Below are positions 7,588 through 14,444 of a stretch of 39,362 nt of DNA, one piece after another. The stretch lies in assembly GCA_022562495.1 (NCBI GenBank), contig JADFPE010000009.1:1-39362 (forward strand). The letters are read 5' to 3'. The first letter of the stretch is position 1. Every line of letters starts with the position of its first letter. A program made the position numbers and the translations under genes. The notes under the pieces were generated by a model. It had not been told where the DNA came from. It searched no databases and worked only from the letters and a program-made list of their open reading frames with translations. The DNA is from Acidobacteriota bacterium. Lineage in GTDB: Bacteria; Acidobacteriota; Vicinamibacteria; Vicinamibacterales; UBA8438.

Positions 7588-8481
7588 ATGCGAAATCGGC
7601 TCAGACGTACGATAATCGCCGGGACGACGGCCGCCGTCATGGCGGGAGTGTTGTCGGTTGCCGTGGAACCGGTCGCCGGGCAAGGGCAAGAGTATCGGGC
7701 GCCACGGACGGCCGACGGCAAGCCTGATCTGAACGGCATCTGGCAGGCGCTCGGAAGCGCCCACTGGAACATCGAGCCGCATGCGGCCGGGTTCGGACCG
7801 GTCGTCGAGCTGGCGGCGCTCGGCGCGATCCCGGGTGGTCTGGGGATCGTCGAGGGCGGGGAAATTCCCTACCGGCCCGAGGCGCGGGCCAAGCAGCAGG
7901 AGAACCTGGAGCACTGGCTGGAGCGCGACCCGGCCGTGAAGTGCTACATGCCGGGGGTGCCGCGGGCCACCTACATGCCGTACCCGTTCCAGCTCGTGCA
8001 GACACCGGAGTACGTGCTGCTGGCCTATGAGTTCGCGAGCGCCAGCCGGATCGTCTACATGGACCGGCCGGACTTCGAGGCTCCGGTCGACGCCTGGATG
8101 GGGCACAACATCGGCAGCTGGGACGGCGAGACGCTGGTCATCGACGTGACCGCGCAGATGCCCGACACCTGGCTCGACAGCTCCGGCAACCACCACAGCA
8201 TCAACATCCACGTCGTGGAGCGCTACACGGCGATGAGCGAAAATCACCTCATGTACGAGGCGACGATCACGGACCCCGAGATCTACACGCGGCCGTGGAC
8301 GATTCGGTTGCCGCTCTACCGGCGGATCGACACGAACATGCAGCTGCTCGAGTTCAAATGCGTGGAGTTTGCCGAGGAGCTCATGTATGGGCACCTCCGC
8401 AAGGACCCCGACCTGACACCGTCCTATCGGCCCAGCGGGCATGGGTCCGCGCGGGAGATGATACCGGTGCCACCTCAATGA
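7588..8481 (+). CDS. Exported PDL-G-W family protein 1 (function unknown)
   Basis: This 297-residue protein has a signal peptide (MRNRLRRTIIAGTTAAVMAGVLSVAVEPVAGQ). The mature part starts with the motif GKPDLNGIWQ, then CYMPGVPRATYMPYPFQLVQTPEY, SWDGETLVIDVT, VVERYTAMSENHLMYEATITDPEIYTRPWTI and LLEFKCVEF. The same landmarks recur in the next gene and in the pseudogene at 10364-10569. Such proteins are, from memory, common in Acidobacteriota and annotated as hypothetical. The all-beta look suggests a secreted binding or catalytic domain. ATG 7588 is chosen over GTG 7570 because GAGGGAG precedes it. The stop overlaps the next start as ATGA. Confidence 0.75.
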   Translation: MRNRLRRTIIAGTTAAVMAGVLSVAVEPVAGQGQEYRAPRTADGKPDLNGIWQALGSAHWNIEPHAAGFGPVVELAALGAIPGGLGIVEGGEIPYRPEARAKQQENLEHWLERDPAVKCYMPGVPRATYMPYPFQLVQTPEYVLLAYEFASASRIVYMDRPDFEAPVDAWMGHNIGSWDGETLVIDVTAQMPDTWLDSSGNHHSINIHVVERYTAMSENHLMYEATITDPEIYTRPWTIRLPLYRRIDTNMQLLEFKCVEFAEELMYGHLRKDPDLTPSYRPSGHGSAREMIPVPPQ

Positions 8482-9593
8482 CACTGGCGAAGCTTCGGCT
8501 CGACCGCCGAGGGGCATCCAACAGGGCAGCGCGGCTCCGCGTCGCCATGGAGCTGGTCGCACAGCTCCGCGCCGCGGGGCCTCGTCGTGCGTGGCCGGCG
8601 ACAGGTGTCCGATTCGCACGGCTCGCGTCGTGTGCGGCGGTCGTGTGCCTGATGTCGTGGTCGTCGGTGCCGGCCGTCGCACAGTCGGTGGCACCGGACG
8701 AGCAGGGGGCGCGGACCGCGTGGGGCGACCCGGATCTGATGGGAGTCTGGGACTTCCGGAGCCTGACGCCGTTGCAGCGGCCGGCGGCGTTCGAAGGCAA
8801 GGCGGTGCTGAGCGCCGAGGAGGCGGCTGCCTACGAGCGGGAGCGGGTCGCGCTGCTCGACAAGGACCGGCGCACCGACGACGGCCTCTCGACCCGTGCC
8901 GATGTGGCGAATGCGTATAACGAGTTCTGGTGGGACTACGGCAAGGAGCTGACCGAGGACCACCGGACGTCGCTGATCGTGGACCCGCCCGATGGTCGGA
9001 TTCCCGATCTGACGGATGCGGCCCGTGAACGCCGGCAGGTGCGTGGGGAGGCGCGGCGGCGCGACGCCTGGGGACCGGAGGATCGCAGTGTCGCCGAGCG
9101 CTGCATCCTGGGTTTCAACGCTGGGCCGCCGGTGAACCCGAGCGCGTACAACAACAACGTCCAGATCTTTCAGGCGCCCGGCTATGTGGTGGTGCTCAAC
9201 GAGATGGTGCACGATGCTCGCATCATCCCGCTCGACGGGCGCGCGCATCTGCCGGATCACATGCGGCAGTGGCGGGGCGACTCGCGCGGACACTGGGACG
9301 GTGACACGCTGGTGGTCGAGACCACCAATTTCACCAGCCAGACGAGCGTCAGCGGGTCCGGCCGGCAGCTGCGACTCGTCGAGCGGTTCACCCGCATTCG
9401 CGACGACCGCGTGCGCTACGAGTACACGGTGGACGACGCGGAGTCGTTCGCTTCGCCCTGGACAGTGGTGATCCCGTTGAAGCAGAGCGACCAGCCGCTG
9501 TTCGAGTACGCCTGCCATGAGGGGAACTACGGTATGCTGAACCTGATGGAGAGCGCCCGCGCCGTGGACGCCCGCGGGGCCGAGGGATCTTAG
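8478..9593 (+). CDS. Exported PDL-G-W family protein 2 (function unknown)
   Basis: This 371-residue paralogue of the preceding gene overlaps it by ATGA (8478-8481), so it is probably translationally coupled. A signal-like hydrophobic stretch lies at about 50-70 (CAAVVCLMSWSSVPAVAQS). The mature region shows WGDPDLMGVWDF, CILGFNAGPPVNPSAYNNN, FQAPGYVVVLNEM, GHWDGDTLVVETTNF, RLVERFTRIRDDRVRYEYTVDD, SPWTVVIPL and FEYACHEGNYGMLN. The long stretch before the signal suggests the true start may be ATG 8547. Function is unknown; its linkage to DUF6152 and DUF6644-like genes suggests a shared envelope process. Confidence 0.75.
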   Translation: MTLAKLRLDRRGASNRAARLRVAMELVAQLRAAGPRRAWPATGVRFARLASCAAVVCLMSWSSVPAVAQSVAPDEQGARTAWGDPDLMGVWDFRSLTPLQRPAAFEGKAVLSAEEAAAYERERVALLDKDRRTDDGLSTRADVANAYNEFWWDYGKELTEDHRTSLIVDPPDGRIPDLTDAARERRQVRGEARRRDAWGPEDRSVAERCILGFNAGPPVNPSAYNNNVQIFQAPGYVVVLNEMVHDARIIPLDGRAHLPDHMRQWRGDSRGHWDGDTLVVETTNFTSQTSVSGSGRQLRLVERFTRIRDDRVRYEYTVDDAESFASPWTVVIPLKQSDQPLFEYACHEGNYGMLNLMESARAVDARGAEGS

Positions 9594-9672
9594 GGAAAAA
9601 CAACGGTTGACGAACCGGGGAGAGATGTTGATAATCTCTGGGAGCATGTTTACGAACGAGGAGACGAAACTG

Positions 9673-10110
9673 ATGCGAAGAAATCTAGCCGTCGTCCTGG
9701 CCGGTGTGATCCTGGCGCTGGCCACCGTGCCGGTGGCCGCCCATCACGCGTTCTCGGCCGAGTTCGACGCCAACCGACCGATGCACCTTGAAGGTGTGGT
9801 GGTGAAGATGGAGTGGATCAACCCGCACGCGTGGATCCACCTGGAGGTCCGTGGTCATGAAACGATCCCAGATGGGACTGTCTGGATGGTCGAGGGTGGC
9901 ACACCGAACACCCTGCTCCGTCGGGGCTTCAGCAAGCAGTCCCTGCTGCCAGGCACCGAGATCATCGTCGACGGGTATCAGGCCAAAGATGGGTCGAACA
10001 AGGGCAACGGCCGCGACCTGACCTTCCTGGATGGCCGGAAGCTGTTCTTGGGGTCGTCCGGGACCGGCGCGCCGCGGGACGGTCGGGATGTGACCGAGCC
10101 GCCACGGTAA
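9673..10110 (+). CDS. DUF6152-family exported protein
   Basis: This 145-residue protein has a signal peptide (MRRNLAVVLAGVILALATVPVAA) directly followed by the family hallmark HHAFSAEFDANRP, then VKMEWINPHAWIHLEV, WMVEGGTPNTLLRRG and the C-terminal DLTFLDGRKLFLG. This closely matches the DUF6152 pattern. The function is undescribed; the His-His at the mature N-terminus and the NPHAW motif could bind a metal. ATG 9673 is taken because GAGGAGACG precedes it at a good distance. A terminator at 10141-10178 closes the run of exported genes. Confidence 0.82.
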   Translation: MRRNLAVVLAGVILALATVPVAAHHAFSAEFDANRPMHLEGVVVKMEWINPHAWIHLEVRGHETIPDGTVWMVEGGTPNTLLRRGFSKQSLLPGTEIIVDGYQAKDGSNKGNGRDLTFLDGRKLFLGSSGTGAPRDGRDVTEPPR

Positions 10111-10140
10111 GTAGGCGCGACGCCTAGCAGCGCACACGTA

Positions 10141-10178
10141 CAGGGCCCGGGATGCGGCTGCGTCTCGGGCCCTGTTTT
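10141..10178 (+). terminator. Rho-independent terminator after the DUF6152 gene
   Basis: The stem CAGGGCCCG (10141-10149) pairs with CGGGCCCTG (10166-10174), with a 16-nt loop and TTTTGT after it. It lies 31 bp after the DUF6152 stop codon. The T-run is short, so efficiency is uncertain. Confidence 0.7.
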
Positions 10179-10363
10179 GTCTACGGTCGGGCACCGTCGC
10201 GATGCCCCCTCGTCGCGCCTTCTCAACCGGACCCGTTATCTTGACATCCCTCTCGTGCGGGCGTATATCCGACGCTTTGCGCTCCCGGACCCTCGCAGCG
10301 CGTGTCGCCGACACCCGGACCGGGGGACGGTGGCCGATGTGGCGCGCCGGCGGCGGGATCGGC

Positions 10364-10569
10364 ATGCATCGGGTCGAGCACGTCACGCGTGTTGATGCCG
10401 ACACGCTCCTGGTCGAGTTCCCGGTCGAGGCCCCGACCGTCTGGACGCGTCCGTGGTCAGCGGTCATTCCGATAGCGGCGTCCGACGGGCCGATGTTCGA
10501 ATAGCCGGTCACACGGGGCACCGGGGCCTGTACCACGTGCTGTCGGGCGCTCGAGCCCAGGAACAGTGA
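10364..10569 (+). pseudogene. Decayed PDL-G-W family gene, C-terminal fragment with frameshift
   Basis: The frame from ATG 10364 reads HRVEHVTRVDADTLLVEF, TRPWSAVIPI and MFE, then stops at TAG 10502-10504. This matches the C-terminal third of the proteins at 7588 and 8478 (VVERYT/LVERFT, TRPWTI/SPWTVVIPL, LFE). Past the stop, the frame shifted by one base reads AGHTGHRGLYHVLSGARAQEQ to a TGA at 10567-10569, matching the continuation of the intact copy (YACHEGNYGMLN...SARA). A one-base loss in the tyrosine codon after GAA would explain both the stop and the shift. The N-terminal two thirds are absent. The rest of the gap 10179-10363 shows nothing recognisable. Confidence 0.7.
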
Positions 10570-10584
10570 GGGCAGTGCTTCGTC

Positions 10585-12165
10585 TTGGGCAGTGACATCG
10601 ACCGCAGCATTCGGCGGCAGACGCTCGGGGACCTGCTGCGGCGCACGGCCGCGCGGAGGCCGGCCAGGCTCGCCATCGTGTGTGGCGACGTCTCGTGGAC
10701 CTACGCCGAATTCGATGCGGTGTGCAACCGGCTCGCGCACGGCCTCGCGGCGCGCGGGCTGCGCGCCGGTGACCGTCTGGCGTTGCTGTCACGGAACTCG
10801 CACCGTTTTGCCGCGATCCGGTTCGCGGTGGCCCGTCTCGGGGCCGTCCTGGTCCCGGTGAACTTCATGCTCACCGCTGAAGAGGTCGCCTACGTGCTCG
10901 GCCATTCGGGTGCCCGCATGCTGTGCGCGGGGGACGAGTTCGTGCCGGTCGCGCGGGACGCCGTGACCGGTACCGCCGTCGAGATCCTCATCCGGCTGGA
11001 CGGGGACGGGTCCGGGGCGTCGCCCGGGTGGATCCCGTTCGCGCAGCTGGACTCCGCGGACGACCAGGAGCCGGTCGTGGACCTCGACACCGGCGATCTG
11101 GCGCAGATCATCTACACGAGCGGCACCGAGTCACGCCCCAAGGGGGCGATGCTGACCCATGACGCCGTCATCTGGCAGTATGTCAGCTGCATCATCGACG
11201 CCGAGATCGGCGCCGACGATATCCTGTTGCACGCGTTGCCGCTCTATCACTGCGCGCAGCTCGACGTGTTCCTCGGGCCGGCGGTGTATGTCGGCGCGAG
11301 CAACGTCATCGTGGCGCACCCGCAGCCCGAGGTGGTCCTGCCGATGATCGCTCGATACCAGGTGACGTCGTTCTTCGCGCCACCGACCGTCTGGATTGCG
11401 TTGCTGCGATCGCCGTTGTTCGACCAGACCGACCTGTCGTCGCTGCGGAAGGGCTACTACGGCGCCGCAATCATGCCGGTCGAGGTGCTCAACGAGCTCG
11501 GGCGGCGGCTCCCGCAGGTCAGGTTCTGGAACCTCTATGGACAGACCGAGATCGCGCCGCTGGCCACCGTGTTGCAGCCGGACGACCAGATTCGCAAGGC
11601 CGGGTCGGCCGGTCGCCCGGCGCTGAACGTCGAGACCCGCGTCGTTGACGACGCGGGGCGTGCGGTCCAGCCTGGGGAGATCGGCGAGATCGTCCACCGG
11701 TCACCGCATCTCCTGCAGGGGTACTACGACGACCAGGAGCGCACCGATGCGGCGTTCGAGGGCGGCTGGTTTCACAGCGGGGACCTCGCCACGGTCGATG
11801 ACGAGGGCTACATCACGATCGTCGACCGCAAGAAAGACATGATCAAGACCGGCGGCGAGAACGTGGCCAGCCGCGAGGTCGAGGAGACGATCTACGGGGT
11901 GGCGTCGGTGTCGGAGGTCGCGGTGATCGGTGTGCCGCATCCGTACTGGATCGAGGCGGTGGTCGCCGTGGTCGTGTCCCGCCCTGGTCAGACCGTCACC
12001 GAGGCTGAGGTCATCGCGCATTGCCGCGCGCATCTGGCAGGGTTCAAGGTGCCCAAGCGGGTGGTGTTCCTCGAGGCGCTTCCCAAGAACCCGAGTGGCA
12101 AGGTCTTGAAGCGGGAGCTGCGCCTCCGCTGCCAGGGGGCCGTGCCGGCCGGCGCCGCATCGTAG
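10585..12165 (+). CDS. AMP-dependent acyl-CoA synthetase (long-chain or aryl acid ligase type)
   Basis: This 526-residue ANL-superfamily ligase activates a carboxylic acid via an acyl-adenylate and transfers it to CoA. Core motifs are present in order: IIYTSGTESRPKG at about 175-187 (phosphate-binding loop, with ES in place of the usual TG), NLYGQTEIAP near 315, GWFHSGDLATVDDEGY near 394, RKKDMIKTGGENV, and PSGKVLKREL near 502 with the catalytic lysine. An in-frame TGA at 10567 forces the start downstream, leaving TTG 10585 as the best start; GAGGG lies about 12 nt before it. Length and motifs fit fatty-acyl or aromatic-acid ligases. The nearby permease and pca genes favour an aromatic or other organic acid substrate (inference). 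Confidence 0.88.
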   Translation: MGSDIDRSIRRQTLGDLLRRTAARRPARLAIVCGDVSWTYAEFDAVCNRLAHGLAARGLRAGDRLALLSRNSHRFAAIRFAVARLGAVLVPVNFMLTAEEVAYVLGHSGARMLCAGDEFVPVARDAVTGTAVEILIRLDGDGSGASPGWIPFAQLDSADDQEPVVDLDTGDLAQIIYTSGTESRPKGAMLTHDAVIWQYVSCIIDAEIGADDILLHALPLYHCAQLDVFLGPAVYVGASNVIVAHPQPEVVLPMIARYQVTSFFAPPTVWIALLRSPLFDQTDLSSLRKGYYGAAIMPVEVLNELGRRLPQVRFWNLYGQTEIAPLATVLQPDDQIRKAGSAGRPALNVETRVVDDAGRAVQPGEIGEIVHRSPHLLQGYYDDQERTDAAFEGGWFHSGDLATVDDEGYITIVDRKKDMIKTGGENVASREVEETIYGVASVSEVAVIGVPHPYWIEAVVAVVVSRPGQTVTEAEVIAHCRAHLAGFKVPKRVVFLEALPKNPSGKVLKRELRLRCQGAVPAGAAS

Positions 12166-12237
12166 CCGACACGAGCGGGCCGCTTCCCGTACGCGAACCC
12201 AGCGCGATCGGGTGGGCTCGAGAGGGGAGGGGGAGAC

Positions 12238-12282
12238 ATGCGTGTCTTGCTCTCGGCTGCATTACGTACCGCCCCGCAGTGA
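12238..12282 (+). CDS. Possible 14-codon leader ORF before the permease
   Basis: ATG 12238 follows a very strong purine-rich site (GAGAGGGGAGGGGGAGAC) but opens a frame of only 14 codons (MRVLLSAALRTAPQ) ending at TGA 12280-12282, 25 bp before the permease start. It could be a regulatory leader peptide, or the frameshifted relic of an older permease N-terminus. The permease's own ribosome-binding site (CAAGG) is weaker. No homology is recognised. Confidence 0.3.
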   Translation: MRVLLSAALRTAPQ

Positions 12283-12307
12283 CCGTCCAGAACGGCAAGG
12301 CTGTGAC

Positions 12308-13759
12308 ATGACGGCCGACAACGGCACCCCAACCGACTCGCGGTCCGCGACGGTCGGACTGTTGGCAGCGATCGGCATGACGGGCGTCGTCCTGCTCCTG
12401 CCGCCTCCCGAGCAGCTCCCCCCGGAGGCCCACCGGATGGCGGCGTTGTTCGTGGGCGTGCTCGTGCTCTGGTCGACCGAAGCGCTGCCCATTGCGGTGA
12501 CGTCACTGCTGGCGCTGGCCCTGCAGCCGTTCTTCCGCCTGACGTCGCTGGTCGTCGACCGCCCGCCGACGCCCGGAGCCATTTTTGGCGCTGCGGCCGC
12601 CAATTTCATGAGCAGCGTGTTTTTCTTCGTGCTGGTGATGTTTGCCATTGCCTTCGCCTGGGTGAAGACGGGGCTGGCACGACGATTCGCGCTGTGGATG
12701 ATCGCGCAGGCGGGAACCGACGCGACGCGGGTCGTCTACGTGTTCATGATCGGCACCGCCCTGATTTCGATGATCATCTCGGATGTGCCGGCCGCGGCGA
12801 TCTTCATGGCTATCGCTGTCGGCATTCTCGACAAGCTGGAGCTGCGGCCGGGGTCACGGTTCGGCCGAGTCGTGATGATCGGGATTCCGATCGCGGCCCT
12901 GATTGGCGGGGTCGGCACGCCGGCCGGCAGCTCGATCAACCTGTTGGGTCTGACCATCATCGAGCAGAACGGCGGCGCACGCGTGCCGTTTCTGCACTGG
13001 ATGGCGATCGGCGTGCCGATGGTGGTCGTCCTCGTACCGGTCGCGGCCTGGGTGCTCCTGAAGTTTTTCCCGCCGGAGATCACCTCGATCGGGGACCTCG
13101 AGGAGATCAACCAGGAGCGGAGGCAGATCGGGCCCCTCAGCCGGGACGAATGGAAAGTGATCGGGATCATGGGCACGATGCTCGCGCTGTGGATCATGAG
13201 CACGTGGGTCCCAGCGTTCGACACGTTTCTGGTGGCCGTCGTCGGTGCGATCGCGATGTTCCTTCCCGGTATCAGGCTCTTCACATGGAAGGAAGTGCAA
13301 CAGGCCACCGGCTGGGATACCCTGATGGTGATCGGCGCCGTCACCTCGCTGGGCCAGGCGTCCTCGCAGACCGGTCTGGCGACCTGGCTGGCGGAATCGG
13401 TCCTTGGCGGTCTCCAGGACTGGAACGCCGTGCCGCTGATTGCCGCCCTCAGCGCGTTCACGGTCGTTATTCACCTGATGCTGCCGATCAGTCCGGTGAT
13501 TAACGCCGTGATGATCCCGCCGATCATGGTGTTGGGCACCGCCGCCGGCGTGAACCCCGCCCTCTATGCGCTCCCGGTGATCTTCACGGCGTCGTGTGCG
13601 TTTCTTCTGCCGCTCGATGCGGTACCGCTCGTCACCTATAGCCGAGGTTACTACCGGATGTTCGACATGTTGATGCCGGGCCTCGTTATCAGCGCGGTCT
13701 GGGTGGTGCTCATGACGGTGCTCCTGATCGTGATCGGGCCCCTGGTCGGACTGTTCTAG
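12308..13759 (+). CDS. SLC13/DASS-type Na+/carboxylate symporter family permease
   Basis: This 483-residue protein has about 11-12 hydrophobic spans and the layout of the divalent anion:sodium symporter (SLC13, ArsB/NhaD superfamily). It shows AALFVGVLVLWSTEALPIAVTSLLA after TM1, a first re-entrant hairpin around GGVGTPAGSSINLLG (about residues 200-214), and a second around LMLPISPVINAVMIPP (about 395-410) in place of the usual Ser-Asn-Thr motifs. The family imports di- or tricarboxylates or sulfate with Na+. The modified SNT motifs leave substrate and ion open. ATG 12308 is the start; GTG 12212 in frame is less likely because it would add cysteine-rich non-membrane sequence. Its stop codon lies inside a 42-bp palindrome. 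The acyl-CoA ligase upstream suggests an organic acid is imported and then activated. Confidence 0.85.
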   Translation: MTADNGTPTDSRSATVGLLAAIGMTGVVLLLPPPEQLPPEAHRMAALFVGVLVLWSTEALPIAVTSLLALALQPFFRLTSLVVDRPPTPGAIFGAAAANFMSSVFFFVLVMFAIAFAWVKTGLARRFALWMIAQAGTDATRVVYVFMIGTALISMIISDVPAAAIFMAIAVGILDKLELRPGSRFGRVVMIGIPIAALIGGVGTPAGSSINLLGLTIIEQNGGARVPFLHWMAIGVPMVVVLVPVAAWVLLKFFPPEITSIGDLEEINQERRQIGPLSRDEWKVIGIMGTMLALWIMSTWVPAFDTFLVAVVGAIAMFLPGIRLFTWKEVQQATGWDTLMVIGAVTSLGQASSQTGLATWLAESVLGGLQDWNAVPLIAALSAFTVVIHLMLPISPVINAVMIPPIMVLGTAAGVNPALYALPVIFTASCAFLLPLDAVPLVTYSRGYYRMFDMLMPGLVISAVWVVLMTVLLIVIGPLVGLF

Positions 13760-13800
13760 CGATGCGGCGCCGTACGGCGCCGCATCGCTAGAACGCTTTT
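13753..13800 (+). terminator. 42-bp perfect palindrome overlapping the permease stop, probable terminator
   Basis: Bases 13753-13794 form a perfect palindrome whose halves are GTTCTAGCGATGCGGCGCCGT and its exact reverse complement. It begins two codons before the stop, so the TAG (13757-13759) lies in the left arm. It is followed by GCTTTT. As RNA it would form a very stable hairpin with almost no loop. It is a likely bidirectional transcript end between the plus-strand permease and the minus-strand pca operon. Confidence 0.75.
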
Positions 13801-13804
13801 CATC

Positions 13805-13824
13805 CAGCCCCGCTACGCGGGGGC
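13805..13824 (-). repeat. 20-bp GC palindromic repeat, copy 2
   Basis: This is the exact reverse complement of the sequence at 141-160. Here it lies between the permease terminator palindrome and another palindromic repeat, so three different hairpin elements are stacked in about 130 bp. Confidence 0.7.
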
Positions 13825-13886
13825 GAGACCGCTTCGGGCAAGGCTTCAGCCTTGCCCGGCAGGCCTGAAGGCCTGCGCCACATGGC
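13825..13886 (-). repeat. CAGGCCT-type palindromic repeat, intact copy
   Basis: The copy contains two inverted repeats side by side: GGGCAAGGCT...AGCCTTGCCC (13836-13857) and CAGGCCTGAAGGCCTG (13860-13875). On the minus strand it reads TGTGGCGCAGGCCTTC-AGGCCTGC and then GCAAGGCTGAAGCC. The two halves recur, separated by 69 bp, at 37779-37894. No coding signal is seen in the rest of the gap 13887-13944. Confidence 0.65.
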
Positions 13887-13944
13887 CAGCTCTGGTGTGC
13901 CCCCGCTCCCTCTGGGAGAGGGCTGTGGTGAGGGCCACGGGCTG

Positions 13945-14340
13945 CTAAGTGTCGCGAGCCTCGGCCAGCTCCTCGAGCACCTCGCGCACGACGTTCATCG
14001 CCGTCAGCGCCGTCGGCGCCCCGCAATAGATCGCCTGCTGGAGGACGATCTCCTGAAGATCACCCGCGGAGAACCCGCCTTCGACGACCGCCCCCCGAAT
14101 GTGCAACCTCAGCTGGTCCCACTGTTTCAGGGCAATCTGCGTGCCGAGCACCAACACGCGACGGGTGCGATGATCGAGGCCGGGGCGGGTCCAGATTTCT
14201 CCCCATGCATAGCGCGTGAGCAGGTCTTGAAACGCCGTAGTCACCTCCGTCGTCTCGGCGATCGCCCTGTCGACGTAGGCGTCGCCGAGAATCTCACGCC
14301 GCATCTTCATGCCGGCCGCGTGCCGCTGTTTCTCGTCCAT
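13945..14340 (-). CDS. pcaC: 4-carboxymuconolactone decarboxylase
   Basis: This 131-residue protein matches the carboxymuconolactone decarboxylase family (AhpD-like fold) over its full length. It has the start MDEKQRHAAGMKMRREILGD, then FQDLLTRYAWGEIWTRPGLDHRTRR, QWDQLRLHIRGAVVEGGFS and the C-terminal EIVLQQAIYCGAPTALTA. The enzyme converts 4-carboxymuconolactone to beta-ketoadipate enol-lactone in the protocatechuate branch. It is the last gene of the pca operon, 104 bp after pcaB. The enol-lactone hydrolase gene pcaD, often nearby, is not seen in this window. Confidence 0.92.
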   Translation of the reverse strand: MDEKQRHAAGMKMRREILGDAYVDRAIAETTEVTTAFQDLLTRYAWGEIWTRPGLDHRTRRVLVLGTQIALKQWDQLRLHIRGAVVEGGFSAGDLQEIVLQQAIYCGAPTALTAMNVVREVLEELAEARDT

Positions 14341-14444
14341 CGTTGAGCCTCAGTTCGAGAAAAGGTCGAGTGCCGCCGAACGTCGAGGCCTCGGCCTGGT
14401 CCGCTGTGCCAGGGTGCCACTGCCGGCACCCGGGCAGGACGACG

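Noticed and set aside
12854-14026. A 390-codon minus-strand open frame across the permease and the pca spacer
   Set aside because: It reads through the permease gene and the palindromic repeats and is rich in His, Asp and Arg without any recognisable family; it is a shadow frame.
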